Assembly: GCF_004310665.1 (NCBI RefSeq)
Contig: NZ_SIXF01000006.1
Location: 204,934 to 268,933, forward strand
Direction: 5' to 3'
Length of the DNA stretch: 64,000 nt
From: Pedobacter kyonggii
Lineage (GTDB): Bacteria; Bacteroidota; Bacteroidia; Sphingobacteriales; Sphingobacteriaceae
The notes under the pieces are model-generated. The model did not search any database. It worked only from the letters and a program-made list of their open reading frames with translations, and had not been told where the DNA came from. Shown here one piece after another: positions 33,271 to 42,595 of the stretch; the stretch's first letter is position 1, and each line of letters starts with the position of its first letter. A program made the position numbers and the translations under genes.

Positions 33271-33936
33271 ATGTATAATAAAAGTGATATTGAATTAAAG
33301 GTAGCGGAATTTTTATTACAGATAAAAGCAATCAAATTACAACCAAACAACCCTTTTACCTGGGCATCAGGTTGGAAATCGCCAATTTATTGCGATAACA
33401 GAATTACCCTTTCTCACCCTCAGGTTAGAACTTACATCCGTCAGAAACTTGCACAGGCCATTCAGGAAGAGTTTGGTTCGGTAGATGTTATTGCTGGTGT
33501 TGCAACCGCTGGAATCCCTCAAGGTGTTTTAGTAGCTCAAGAACTTGGTTTACCTTTTATCTACGTAAGAGCAAAGGCTAAAGAACATGGCACTGGAAGT
33601 TTAATTGAAGGCGAAGTGGTAGAAGGTCAACGTGTGGTGGTTATCGAAGATTTAATTTCAACCGGAAAAAGCAGTTTACAAGCTGTTGATGCGTTAAGGG
33701 CTGCAGGTTTATCGGTAGCTGGCTTAGCGGCAATTTTCACTTACGGTTTCGAAAAAGCAGATGAAAATTTCGCAGCTGCAAAATGTCGTTACTTAACCTT
33801 ATCAAACTATGGTGCTTTAATCGATTATGCTGCCGAGCACAGCATTATTGCCAAAAGTGATATGGAATTATTAGGTAAATGGCGTTTAAACCCTTCAGAA
33901 TGGGGACAAGGACAAGTTTTGAGTTCGGAGTCTTAA
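33271..33936 (+). CDS. pyrE: Orotate phosphoribosyltransferase
   Basis: The 221-residue enzyme has the PRPP-binding motif VVVIEDLISTGKSS (about 124-137), the orotate-site segment FTWASGWKSPIYCDNR near residue 30, and the dimer-interface loop YVRAKAKEHGTGS with the catalytic Lys. It converts orotate and PRPP to OMP in pyrimidine synthesis. The gene is followed 38 bases later by an SRPBCC gene, which then reaches a terminator at 34391, so a two-gene transcript is likely. The -7 box is so close to the ATG that a leaderless mRNA is expected. Confidence 0.95.
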   Translation: MYNKSDIELKVAEFLLQIKAIKLQPNNPFTWASGWKSPIYCDNRITLSHPQVRTYIRQKLAQAIQEEFGSVDVIAGVATAGIPQGVLVAQELGLPFIYVRAKAKEHGTGSLIEGEVVEGQRVVVIEDLISTGKSSLQAVDALRAAGLSVAGLAAIFTYGFEKADENFAAAKCRYLTLSNYGALIDYAAEHSIIAKSDMELLGKWRLNPSEWGQGQVLSSES

Positions 33937-33974
33937 GTTTTGAGTAAAAAACAAAAATCTATAAAAAATATATA

Positions 33975-34373
33975 ATGACTGTTATTGAAAGCGCAGTGGA
34001 GGTGAATAAACCAGTTGCAGAGGTTTATGCATTTCTATCCGATATGAACAATCATCAGCAACTGATGCCAGAAAATATTTACAACTGGGAATCTACCGAA
34101 GATGATGCACGGTTTACCATCCAAAATATGGCAAAATTGGCCATTAAGATTTCGAACCGTATCGAAAATCAGGAAATAACAGCAATTCCGAGTGAAAAAG
34201 CACCTTTCGATGTAGAGTTAAAGTGGACTGTAGCAGATAACGGAAACGGAACAACTATAGCTAAACACATTATCTCAGCTGATCTGAACATGATGATGAA
34301 AATGTTGGCATCTGGTCCCCTACAAAAACTGGCCGATCACCAAACGGAAAAACTGAAAGAAATATTGGGATAA
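33975..34373 (+). CDS. SRPBCC-family protein downstream of pyrE
   Basis: The 132-residue single-domain SRPBCC (Bet v1/START-like) protein begins with MTVIESAVEVNKPVAEVYAFLSDM, the usual first strand and helices, and ends with a long helix (MLASGPLQKLADHQTEKLKEIL). A hydrophobic ligand is likely but unknown. It lies 38 bases after pyrE and ends 17 bases before a strong terminator, so it is probably the second gene of the pyrE transcript. This pyrE-SRPBCC order is common in Sphingobacteriaceae (recollection). It is unlike the SRPBCC protein at 1737. Confidence 0.82.
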   Translation: MTVIESAVEVNKPVAEVYAFLSDMNNHQQLMPENIYNWESTEDDARFTIQNMAKLAIKISNRIENQEITAIPSEKAPFDVELKWTVADNGNGTTIAKHIISADLNMMMKMLASGPLQKLADHQTEKLKEILG

Positions 34374-34390
34374 AAGTGATTGCACAGATA

Positions 34391-34420
34391 AAAAAGACGA
34401 GTTAGACCTCGTCTTTTTTT
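34391..34420 (+). terminator. Intrinsic terminator of the pyrE operon
   Basis: AAAAAGACGAG (34391-34401) pairs with CTCGTCTTTTT (34408-34418) across a 6-base loop and continues into T residues. Confidence 0.85.
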
Positions 34421-34495
34421 ATGCGTAAAAATTCTATTGTGTTCTCTTATCAGCACATTATTTTAATACCTTAGTTTTCGAATAACCTTTAAACT

Positions 34496-37171
34496 ATGAA
34501 CCTCAGATTTCTTCAGGTAACTGCTTTATTTTTTGCCCTTGCTCCTATTTCCAAAACACTTGCTCAATCGCTTACCGCCTTAAAAACCGAATATTTAGTT
34601 AACCCGATCGGCTTAGATAATCCAAATCCACGTTTTACATGGCAAATGAACGATGCCGGTCAGGGAGCCAAACAAACAGCCTACCGCGTTCTGGTAGATA
34701 CCGATTCGGCTTCACTTGTTAAAACCAATACAAAACTTTGGAATACAGGCTGGGTTAAATCAGATGATAATCTAGTTATTTATTCGGGCCAGCCACTAAA
34801 ACCTTTTACTAAATATTTTTGGAGGGTTGATATTGCTGATGGAAACCAAAAGAAATCAAACAAAGTGTATATCGCCAGCTTTGAAACCGGCATAATGAAA
34901 ATGGAAAACTGGCAGGGTGCATGGATTTCGGATAGTGAAAATACCAAGCTTAAGCCTGCACCCTATTTCCGGAATACCTTTGCGACGATTAAAAAAATCA
35001 GATCGGCCAGGGCTTACATCGCTGCAGCTGGCTTGTACGAACTCTCCATCAACGGCAAAAAAATTGGCAACCACCGCATGGACCCGATGTATACCCGTTT
35101 TGATAGACGAACGTTATACGTTACCTACGATGTAACCAAGGCCATCAACAAAGGCAAAAATGCTATTGGCGTACTACTGGGCAATGGTTGGTACAACCAC
35201 CAATCGACAGCAGTTTGGTATTTCGACCGTGCTCCCTGGCGCAACAGGCCAACTTTTTGTCTTGATGTACGCATTACTTACGAAGATGGCACAACCGAAA
35301 CCATTAAATCGAGTAAAGAATGGAAAACAGCTTTAAGCCCGATTATTTTTAATAGTATTTATACAGCCGAGCATTACGATGCCCGCCTGGAAAAAGCAGG
35401 CTGGAACACGCCAGATTTTGACGATACAGATTGGAAAAGTGTAATGTACCGTTCTGCACCATCTAAAAATATTGTTGCACAGGCCATGCACCCTATCCGT
35501 AATGTTGAAGAAATAGCAAGCAAAAGTTTAAGAAAGTTTAATGATACCACTTATCTTTTCGATCTGGGCAGAAATATTTCGGGCGTAAGCAAAATCACAG
35601 TAAGCGGACCTGCCGGAACTGTTATAAAACTGAAACACGGCGAGCGTTTATATACCAACGGACACGTAGACATCTCCAATATTGATGCCCATTACCGGCC
35701 AACTGATAATACTGATCCATTTCAGACCGATATCCTGATTTTAAACGGAAAAGGTGAACAAAGTTTTATGCCGCATTTCAATTATAAGGGTTTTCAATAT
35801 GTAGAAGTGAGTAGCTCCGCTCCCATACAATTGAAAAAAGAAGATCTGGTAGGCTATTTTATGCATAGTGATGTTCCAGTTGTTGGTGATGTTAAATCTT
35901 CAGAGCCGATCATCAATAAAATCTATTACGCCACCAATAATTCTTACTTATCCAATCTTTTTGGTTACCCTACAGATTGCCCGCAGAGAGAGAAAAACGG
36001 ATGGACAGGCGATGCACAGATTGCCATAGAAACAGGTCTTTATGGTTTTGACGGCATTACTATTTACGAAAAATGGCTCGCCGATCATCGCGATGAACAA
36101 CAGCCAAATGGTGTTTTACCTTCAATTATCCCTACCGATGGCTGGGGTTATGAATGGGGCAATGGACCCGATTGGACCAGTACAATTGCCATTATTCCAT
36201 GGAATGTTTACCTGTTTTACGGAGACAAAAAACTACTTGCCGATTGTTACGGAAATATCAGAAAATATGTTAACCATATTGACGAAACTTACCCGACAGG
36301 TTTAACCACCTGGGGTTTGGGCGACTGGATTCCGGTGAAATCAAAATCTCCCGTAGAGCTTACTTCCACCTGTTATTATTATGCTGATGTGGTTATTTTG
36401 GCCAAGGCGGCAAAAATTTTAGGTAAAAACGATGATTATGAAAAGTACATGGCGCTGGCTAAAAAAATTAAAGATGCTTTTAATGCCAAGTACTTAAATA
36501 AAGAAAAAGGGATTTATGCTTCTGGCGTACAAACCGAAATGAGCGTTCCGCTTTATTGGAAAATTGTTCCGGAAGAATCGATTGCTTTAGTTGCCGAAAA
36601 TTTGGCTAAACGTGTAGAAGCCGATGGTTTCCACTTGGACGTGGGATTATTGGGCACCAAAGCCATCTTAAATGCGCTGAGCGAAAATGGCTACAGCGAT
36701 ATAGCTTATAAAGTTGCCGCTCAAAAAACCTATCCAAGCTGGGGCTGGTGGATGGAAAACGGAGCCACCACTTTATACGAGAACTGGCCCATTGATGCAA
36801 AATCGGATATATCGATGAACCACATTATGTTCGGAGAAATTGGTGCCTGGTTATACAAATCGCCAGGTGGTATTAAGCCAGATGAAAAACAACCAGGCTT
36901 CAAGCATATAATTTTAGATCCGCATATTATGGCAGGGCTTGATAGCTTCGAAGCCAGCCACATCGGTCCTTATGGGAAAATTACCAGTGCCTGGAAAAGA
37001 ATTAATAATGGAATCAGGTATGACATTACCATTCCGGCAAATTCTACAGCTACAATTAGCCTACCGCTTACGCGCGGCATGGATAATTATGTAAATGGTA
37101 AAATAAACAACATTGGCAAAATAGATTTAGCAGCCGGTAAATATGTAATTGAGCAAAAAACGAAAAATTAA
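34496..37171 (+). CDS. Glycoside hydrolase family 78 alpha-L-rhamnosidase, exported
   Basis: The 891-residue protein has a signal peptide (MNLRFLQVTALFFALAPISKTLAQ), an N-terminal fibronectin-like domain (LTALKTEYLVNPIGLD), two beta-sandwich domains, an (alpha/alpha)6 catalytic barrel from about residue 460 and a C-terminal beta-domain. The GH78 fingerprint YPTDCPQREKNGWTGDAQ holds the general acid Glu, and GATTLYENW holds the partner Glu. It should release terminal alpha-L-rhamnose from plant pectin side chains or flavonoid glycosides in the periplasm. No SusC/SusD, sensor or further glycosidase is adjacent, so the substrate-uptake partners lie elsewhere. Confidence 0.92.
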   Translation: MNLRFLQVTALFFALAPISKTLAQSLTALKTEYLVNPIGLDNPNPRFTWQMNDAGQGAKQTAYRVLVDTDSASLVKTNTKLWNTGWVKSDDNLVIYSGQPLKPFTKYFWRVDIADGNQKKSNKVYIASFETGIMKMENWQGAWISDSENTKLKPAPYFRNTFATIKKIRSARAYIAAAGLYELSINGKKIGNHRMDPMYTRFDRRTLYVTYDVTKAINKGKNAIGVLLGNGWYNHQSTAVWYFDRAPWRNRPTFCLDVRITYEDGTTETIKSSKEWKTALSPIIFNSIYTAEHYDARLEKAGWNTPDFDDTDWKSVMYRSAPSKNIVAQAMHPIRNVEEIASKSLRKFNDTTYLFDLGRNISGVSKITVSGPAGTVIKLKHGERLYTNGHVDISNIDAHYRPTDNTDPFQTDILILNGKGEQSFMPHFNYKGFQYVEVSSSAPIQLKKEDLVGYFMHSDVPVVGDVKSSEPIINKIYYATNNSYLSNLFGYPTDCPQREKNGWTGDAQIAIETGLYGFDGITIYEKWLADHRDEQQPNGVLPSIIPTDGWGYEWGNGPDWTSTIAIIPWNVYLFYGDKKLLADCYGNIRKYVNHIDETYPTGLTTWGLGDWIPVKSKSPVELTSTCYYYADVVILAKAAKILGKNDDYEKYMALAKKIKDAFNAKYLNKEKGIYASGVQTEMSVPLYWKIVPEESIALVAENLAKRVEADGFHLDVGLLGTKAILNALSENGYSDIAYKVAAQKTYPSWGWWMENGATTLYENWPIDAKSDISMNHIMFGEIGAWLYKSPGGIKPDEKQPGFKHIILDPHIMAGLDSFEASHIGPYGKITSAWKRINNGIRYDITIPANSTATISLPLTRGMDNYVNGKINNIGKIDLAAGKYVIEQKTKN

Positions 37172-37842
37172 TCAAAATCCTGAATGCCGTCATTTCGAGC
37201 GAAGTGCAACGAAGTCGAGAAATCTAAAAGATAGATCTCTCCATTCCACTGTGCTTCAGTCGAGATGACGAATTTAGTTTAAAACCTGCGAGTTCTAATA
37301 AACCTATTTCATACTACTTAGCTGCACTCAGGCGACTTAGGTGGTCAATATTATTTAGAAAAGCAGGGTTCGGCGCTTTTAGGCTATGAAAGCCCTGCTA
37401 TCCCTCCAAGTCCTCACTCATTCTTCGCTCCGGGCTTTCCGTTCTATCAGGTTTATAAATAATGGTTCTGCATTTCGAAGCACTGTTCCAAACCTCGCCA
37501 GGTCTTACTTCGGTAAATACCGCGTTAAGGATTGTAAGGGTTCAGTACCGATCCTTCATCGGTACCGCAGCGAAGCGGAGCCCTGAAAAGCCTGACCCTT
37601 TCCCGTATTTCGCGGGATTGGGTAACGCCCAAATCAGTTAAAGCTTATAATCCCATATAAGACTTCGATAGTTTAAAGATTCTTCACCGCGTTCAGAATG
37701 ACAACAACCAATATCACGACAAATTTTCAGCACAAATAACTAATTATCAGCAATTTAGTCATTAAAAACAAAATCTTACCGACAAAATTTCCGATTGTAA
37801 AATCAAAATTGCTGTGGCATTTGTTTTGACTTAAACGGGAAT
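37172..37842. other. Gene-free 671-base spacer filled with repeat remnants
   Basis: It contains a palindromic GTCATTTCGAGCGAAGTGC element (37187-37271) ending in GAGATGACG, the AAGTCCTCAC / CCGGGCTTTCC repeat (37391-37455), and a GTACCGATccttcATCGGTAC hairpin region (about 37535-37590) with CGCAGCGAAGCGGAGCC. A 66-codon frame over 37386-37586 consists of these repeats and is not a gene. AT-rich clpB upstream sequence closes the spacer; no heat-shock operator (CIRCE-like inverted repeat) was seen. Confidence 0.55.
37391..37455. repeat. AAGTCCTCAC / CCGGGCTTTCC repeat, copy 2
   Basis: AGCCCTGCT, AAGTCCTCAC, a variable middle, CCGGGCTTTCC and ATCAGGTTTA keep the order of the copy at 27182-27254. 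Confidence 0.55.
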
Positions 37843-40443
37843 ATGAACTTCAACAATTTTACTATAAAAGCCCAGGAAGCAGTTCAACAGGCTTCTGAAA
37901 TAGCCCAAGGCAATCAGCAACAGGCTATTGAAACGGCACACCTGCTTAAAGGTTTGCTTACTGTTGATGAAAACGTGGTTTCTTATGTTTTAAAGAAACT
38001 GAACGTTAACTTAAATTCACTGAATCAAAACTTAGATGCAGAGATTGCAAAGTTCCCGAAAGTGAGCGGAAGCAATGTCTATCTGTCATCTAATGCCAAT
38101 AGCGCCCTGCAGAAAGCGCAAACATTTTTAAAAGAGTTTAAAGATGAATTTGTGTCTGTAGAACATTTATTATTAGGCATCTTAGCCGTTAACGATAGCA
38201 CTTCGAAATTATTAAAAGAACAGGGCGTTAACGAAAAAGACCTTAAAAAAGCCATTGTAGAATTGCGTGGGGATAACCGCGTAACCGATCAAAACGCCGA
38301 AGCAACTTATCAGGCCTTAAGCAAATATGCAAGAAATTTAAACGAATATGCTGAGAGCGGAAAGCTCGATCCTGTGATTGGCCGCGATGAAGAAATCCGT
38401 CGTGTGATCCAGATTTTATCACGTAGAACCAAGAACAACCCGATTTTAATTGGTGAGCCAGGTGTAGGTAAAACAGCCATTGCAGAGGGAATTGCTTTTA
38501 GGATTATTAAAGGCGATGTACCTGAGAACCTGAAAAGCAAAGTGGTTTATTCCCTTGATATGGGTTCGCTTATTGCAGGTGCAAAATATAAAGGTGAGTT
38601 CGAAGAACGTTTAAAAGCTGTGGTTAAAGAAGTTACCCAGAGCGATGGCGAAATCGTATTGTTTATTGATGAGATCCATACTTTGGTAGGCGCTGGTGGT
38701 GGCGAAGGCGCAATGGATGCGGCGAACATTTTAAAACCTGCCCTCGCCCGTGGAGAATTGCGTGCCATTGGTGCAACAACTTTAGATGAATATCAAAAAT
38801 ATTTAGAAAAGGATAAAGCACTAGAACGTCGTTTCCAAAAGGTGATGGTTGAAGAACCTGATACCCAGGATGCCATTTCGATCCTCCGTGGATTGAAAGA
38901 GCGTTACGAAACCCACCATAAGGTAAGGATTAAAGATGAAGCGATTATTGCAGCTGTAGAAATGAGTCAGCGGTATATTTCAGACCGTTTCTTGCCAGAT
39001 AAAGCGATCGATTTAATGGACGAGGCTGCATCGAAGTTGCGTATGGAGATGGACAGCGTGCCTGAAAATGTGGATGCTTTAGACCGTGAAATCATGCGTT
39101 TAGAAATCGAACGCGAAGCCATTAAACGTGAAAAAGACGACAGAAAGGTTAAAGAACTATCAGAAGAAATTGCAAACCTTTCAGCCGAGCGTGATGAATT
39201 TAAAGCCAAATGGCAAGGTGAAAAAGATCTGGTAGATGCGGTAAACAACGAGTTAGAGCAGATTGAGCACTATAAGTTAGAAGCCGAACAAGCTGAACGT
39301 GCAGGCGATTACGGTAAAGTGGCCGAAATCCGTTACGGAAAAATTAAAGAAGCCCAGGATAAAGTTGAAAAGCTTAAAGCCGATTTGGAAAGCCAGCAAA
39401 GCGATAGCCGTATGCTTAAGGAAGAAGTTACAGCCGATGATATTGCAGGCGTAGTTGGCCGCTGGACAGGCATTCCGGTAACCAAACTAATTGCCAGCGA
39501 GCGCGAAAAATTACTTCATTTAGAAGAAGAATTACACCAGCGTGTGGCTGGGCAGGATGAAGCAATCGAAGCCATTTCTGATGCGATCCGTCGCTCGCGT
39601 GCAGGCTTGCAGGATAAACGCAAACCAATTGGCTCTTTCATCTTTTTAGGTACAACCGGGGTAGGTAAAACCGAGCTTGCGAAAGCATTGGCAGAATTTT
39701 TATTCAATGATGAAAATGCGTTAACACGCATCGATATGAGTGAATATCAGGAACGTCATGCCGTTTCACGTTTAATTGGAGCGCCTCCGGGATATGTTGG
39801 TTATGATGAAGGCGGACAGTTAACCGAAGCCGTTAGGCGTAAACCTTATTCGGTAGTATTGCTTGATGAGATTGAAAAAGCACATCCTGATGTATTTAAT
39901 ATCCTGTTACAGGTATTAGATGATGGACGTTTAACCGATAACAAAGGCAGAACGGTGAATTTTAAAAATACCATCATCATCATGACCTCAAACATTGGTG
40001 CGCATTTAATTCAGGATAATTTTAAAAATTTAAGCGATGAAAACCGCGAGGAGATAATTGCAAAAACCAAAAACGAATTGTTCGAGGTATTAAAACAGAC
40101 TATTCGCCCGGAGTTTTTGAACAGGATTGACGAGCTGATTATGTTTACACCGTTAAACCGCAGCGAAATCAGAAATATTGTAAGCTTGCAGTTTAAACAT
40201 GTACAGCAAACACTGGCCGAAATGGGTATCGAAATGGAAGCCAGTGATGAAGCTTTAGATTGGTTGGCACAATTGGGTTACGATCCACAGTTTGGTGCCA
40301 GACCATTAAAAAGGGTTATCCAAAAAAGAATCTTAAATGAGTTGTCGAAAGAGATATTGGCGGGTAAGATAGATAAAGACAGCAAAATTAAACTGGATAT
40401 GTTCGATCATAATTTTGTGTTCCTGAACCAAAATGCTGATTAA
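37843..40443 (+). CDS. clpB: ATP-dependent disaggregase ClpB
   Basis: The 866-residue AAA+ chaperone has an N-terminal Clp-N repeat domain ([16 protein letters not shown]), ATPase 1 (Walker [14 protein letters not shown], Walker [10 protein letters not shown]), a long coiled-coil M domain (about 400-530, [17 protein letters not shown]), and ATPase 2 (Walker [17 protein letters not shown], Walker [12 protein letters not shown]). The C-terminal D2-small domain is complete. It threads aggregated proteins together with DnaK. There is no IGF/L loop for ClpP, as expected for ClpB. The gene is monocistronic with a strong terminator at 40457. Its codon use is of a highly expressed gene. Confidence 0.96.
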   Translation: MNFNNFTIKAQEAVQQASEIAQGNQQQAIETAHLLKGLLTVDENVVSYVLKKLNVNLNSLNQNLDAEIAKFPKVSGSNVYLSSNANSALQKAQTFLKEFKDEFVSVEHLLLGILAVNDSTSKLLKEQGVNEKDLKKAIVELRGDNRVTDQNAEATYQALSKYARNLNEYAESGKLDPVIGRDEEIRRVIQILSRRTKNNPILIGEPGVGKTAIAEGIAFRIIKGDVPENLKSKVVYSLDMGSLIAGAKYKGEFEERLKAVVKEVTQSDGEIVLFIDEIHTLVGAGGGEGAMDAANILKPALARGELRAIGATTLDEYQKYLEKDKALERRFQKVMVEEPDTQDAISILRGLKERYETHHKVRIKDEAIIAAVEMSQRYISDRFLPDKAIDLMDEAASKLRMEMDSVPENVDALDREIMRLEIEREAIKREKDDRKVKELSEEIANLSAERDEFKAKWQGEKDLVDAVNNELEQIEHYKLEAEQAERAGDYGKVAEIRYGKIKEAQDKVEKLKADLESQQSDSRMLKEEVTADDIAGVVGRWTGIPVTKLIASEREKLLHLEEELHQRVAGQDEAIEAISDAIRRSRAGLQDKRKPIGSFIFLGTTGVGKTELAKALAEFLFNDENALTRIDMSEYQERHAVSRLIGAPPGYVGYDEGGQLTEAVRRKPYSVVLLDEIEKAHPDVFNILLQVLDDGRLTDNKGRTVNFKNTIIIMTSNIGAHLIQDNFKNLSDENREEIIAKTKNELFEVLKQTIRPEFLNRIDELIMFTPLNRSEIRNIVSLQFKHVQQTLAEMGIEMEASDEALDWLAQLGYDPQFGARPLKRVIQKRILNELSKEILAGKIDKDSKIKLDMFDHNFVFLNQNAD

Positions 40444-40456
40444 TTCATTCCAGATC

Positions 40457-40489
40457 AAATCCCACAGATTAATTTCTGTGGGATTTTTT
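40457..40489 (+). terminator. Intrinsic terminator of clpB
   Basis: AAATCCCACAGA (40457-40468) pairs with TCTGTGGGATTT (40475-40486) and runs into TTTTTT, 14 bases after the stop. Confidence 0.85.
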
Positions 40490-40592
40490 GTTTAAAATGC
40501 CCCCTATTAAAAGTAACTAACATGACAGTTCGTTTTCTTGTTTTTTGTTTCAATAATGATTATTATTGATTACACACAAAAACATAAATAAA

Positions 40593-41246
40593 ATGAAACC
40601 TAAATTAATCATCATGGCGCTGTTATGCGCCGTCAGTTGGCATTGCTATGCCCAAACTGAAAAAGGAACCGGCTTTGCCGGAATCAGTCTAAGTTTTGGA
40701 ACTTCAAAACAAAACAACACATCACAAAGCCTAAACACTTTTACCGCTACACCTCGGGGAGGCTACTTTTTGGCCAATAATTTAGCTATAGGTTTAGAGC
40801 TTCCCTTAAATCTTTCCAAACTACGTGGTGAAAGTTATATTTCTTGGGATGAAGAAGATGGAAGATATGAAGACCGCTATGGTCCAAAAGAATTTAGCTT
40901 CGGCATATCTCCTTTCATACGGAAATATGTGGATGTTAAAAATCGGTTTAAGTTTTTTGCCCAGGCCAATTTGCTGCTCCAGATTAACACATTCAATAGA
41001 ATTGACGATGAGGGTTATCTTATCCGTACCGATGCGCGTGCAAAAGGCTTTGGAGCAAGTTTAAGTCCCGGTTTTGCCTATATGCTTTCTAGCGATTCGA
41101 GTATCGACTTTTCGTTTCCCATTTTAAGTTTTTTTCATCAAAATTATTATGCGGAAGAATCGCTGTACAACTTTGATAAAAAAAATAACTTGAGGTTGGC
41201 ACTCGATAACTTTACCCCTACTTTCACAATCAATATTCACTTCTAA
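40593..41246 (+). CDS. Outer-membrane beta-barrel protein
   Basis: The product is 217 residues from the ATG at 40593; an in-frame TTG at 40566 would put nine residues before the signal peptide. The signal is MKPKLIIMALLCAVSWHCYAQ. The mature part is a series of alternating amphipathic strands (GFAGISLSFGTS, RGGYFLANNLAIGLELPL, NRFKFFAQANLLLQI) ending in FTPTFTINIHF with a C-terminal Phe, as in small porin-like barrels. It belongs with the barrel at 44778 (both contain an FFAQ/FFGQ strand) but is not identical. It is followed 11 bases later by the repeat protein gene, so they form an operon. Confidence 0.75.
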   Translation: MKPKLIIMALLCAVSWHCYAQTEKGTGFAGISLSFGTSKQNNTSQSLNTFTATPRGGYFLANNLAIGLELPLNLSKLRGESYISWDEEDGRYEDRYGPKEFSFGISPFIRKYVDVKNRFKFFAQANLLLQINTFNRIDDEGYLIRTDARAKGFGASLSPGFAYMLSSDSSIDFSFPILSFFHQNYYAEESLYNFDKKNNLRLALDNFTPTFTINIHF

Positions 41247-41257
41247 CTTAACATCTC

Positions 41258-41755
41258 ATGAAAAATATATTCAGCAAAATTTTAAGCATAACAGGCATAA
41301 GCTTGTTAGTTCTTTTAAGCTTTTCCAATCAAGCAAATGCTCAACGCTTTCGTGGCAAAATAGAATATTACAGCAGTGTATTCCCTTCTGAGGATGGAAA
41401 AATCAAATCTATTAATGGTACAAAAATTGAATATTATAATTCGGTTTTTAAATCGGAAGATGGAAAAGTAAAAACAATAGGCGATAAAAGAGTGGAATAC
41501 TATAATAGTGTATTCCCTTCTGAGGATGGAAAAATCAAATCTATTGATGGTATTAAAATCGAATATTATAATTCGTTTTTTAAATCGGAAGATGGAAAAA
41601 TTAAATCAATTGGTAGTATCAAATTTGAGTACAATAACACTGGTTCTCAAAAAAGTGATGGTAAAGTAAAATCAATCCGTAATGAAAATGATGATTCCGA
41701 ATCGGAAGACGCATTAGACACCTATTACTTTATTGAAAGACTCAATTGTCAATAA
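41258..41755 (+). CDS. Exported protein of five tandem 22-residue repeats
   Basis: The 165-residue protein is not a family I recognise. A signal peptide (MKNIFSKILSITGISLLVLLS, ending NANA at about 28) is followed by five contiguous 22-residue units from residues 33 to 142. The unit consensus has a KIEYYNSVF strand, SEDGKIKSI and a closing Gly. Units 1 and 3, and 2 and 4, are more alike than neighbours, and DNA of 41374-41480 is close to 41506-41610, so a 132-base block was duplicated recently. The tail is acidic (NENDDSESEDALD) and ends in Cys-Gln. Its pairing with an upstream outer-membrane barrel suggests a surface or periplasmic role. Confidence 0.7.
   Translation: MKNIFSKILSITGISLLVLLSFSNQANAQRFRGKIEYYSSVFPSEDGKIKSINGTKIEYYNSVFKSEDGKVKTIGDKRVEYYNSVFPSEDGKIKSIDGIKIEYYNSFFKSEDGKIKSIGSIKFEYNNTGSQKSDGKVKSIRNENDDSESEDALDTYYFIERLNCQ
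41354..41683 (+). repeat. Five in-frame 66-base tandem repeats
   Basis: These are the coding repeats of the exported protein. The period is 66 bases, with a strong 132-base higher-order period. Because they are in frame and lie within a signal-peptide protein, they are not a CRISPR array. Confidence 0.85.
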
Positions 41756-41777
41756 TTTACAATCTGATAAACCATGG

Positions 41778-41809
41778 AATCCGGGCTAATATTTAGACTG
41801 GATTTTTTT
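41778..41809 (+). terminator. Probable intrinsic terminator of the repeat-protein operon
   Basis: AATCC and CTAA pair with TTAG and GGATT around an imperfect stem, followed by TTTTTTT. It lies 22 bases after the stop. Confidence 0.55.
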
Positions 41810-41906
41810 ATTTACTGATCTCCAATGATTTAAGAACAAATCAACTAAATAATTAGTTTTTATGCTTTTTTTATTTTATTATTGAATACACAAAAACACA
41901 AATGAA

Positions 41907-42542
41907 ATGAAAAAACAATTATTAGTTACGGCTATGGCCGTGGGTATCTCCCTATGCGGTTTCGCGCAAACAAAAGGAACAAACGCTTTAAGCTTTGGCG
42001 TTAATTCTAGCACAAACAAGAGTAGCGGAAACAACTACGAAACCAAATCAAAAAACAACTCTTTTACACTGGGTTATGGCTTTTTCTTTAAAGATAATGA
42101 TAAGATTGGCTTAGACTTAACTTATGGATTAAATAAAAATAGTTCTGGAAATGCCAGTTCTCAGGAGCAGAAAAGCTATGGTGGAAACTTAAGCTATCAG
42201 CACTACTTCCCCCTTGTAAAAACTTTATTCGCTTATGCCGGTGGAAAAGCAGCCTATACTTATAGTAAGAGCGACAATTTATCTGACAGTAGTTATCCCC
42301 AAGTCTCAGGTTATAAATCAAACCAATATGCTATAGGGGCCTATGGTGGTATCACCTGGTTTGTATCAAAAAGATTCGCCCTAGAAACAAGTTTATTATC
42401 AGCAGATATTGTTTACAATAAAACAGAGCAAAATGAGATTAATGCGAATAACTATTTTACAAAAAATGAATATACATCATTCAATTTCAGCAGCCAGGGA
42501 GTTATCAATAACCTCGGCTTTAAGATCTATATCCTTTTTTAA
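41907..42542 (+). CDS. Outer-membrane beta-barrel protein
   Basis: The 211-residue protein has a signal peptide (MKKQLLVTAMAVGISLCGFAQ) and a barrel of amphipathic strands (NALSFGVNSSTN, NNSFTLGYGFFF, KIGLDLTYGL, YGGNLSYQHYF, QYAIGAYGGITWF) with a C-terminal aromatic (NLGFKIYILF). The family is the broad porin-like OmpW/OprF-type set without further identity. The 40-base leader (TTATTGA, TACACA, AAAACA) is very like that of the barrel gene at 40593, suggesting shared control. It has its own terminator at 42563-42595. Confidence 0.72.
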   Translation: MKKQLLVTAMAVGISLCGFAQTKGTNALSFGVNSSTNKSSGNNYETKSKNNSFTLGYGFFFKDNDKIGLDLTYGLNKNSSGNASSQEQKSYGGNLSYQHYFPLVKTLFAYAGGKAAYTYSKSDNLSDSSYPQVSGYKSNQYAIGAYGGITWFVSKRFALETSLLSADIVYNKTEQNEINANNYFTKNEYTSFNFSSQGVINNLGFKIYILF

Positions 42543-42562
42543 CCCCTCAACTTAAAATTTTG

Positions 42563-42595
42563 GCCCATCCTTTATAAAAGAGGATGGGCTTTTTT
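42563..42595. terminator. Bidirectional intrinsic terminator
   Basis: GCCCATCCT (42563-42571) pairs with AGGATGGGC (42581-42589) and is followed by TTTTTT. It sits between the convergent beta-barrel and Fsr-like genes and overlaps the latter's stop codon. Confidence 0.85.

Noticed and set aside
34496-37171. Rhamnosidase as part of a utilisation locus
   Set aside because: It stands alone between the pyrE operon and clpB.
37386-37586. 66-codon plus-strand frame before clpB
   Set aside because: It lies entirely in intergenic repeat remnants and matches no protein pattern.
37700-37842. CIRCE-like heat-shock operator before clpB
   Set aside because: No matching inverted repeat was found on reading the spacer.
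41354-41683. Regular 66-base repeats resembling a CRISPR array
   Set aside because: They are in frame, encode a 22-residue repeat within a signal-peptide protein, have no spacers, and no cas gene is present.
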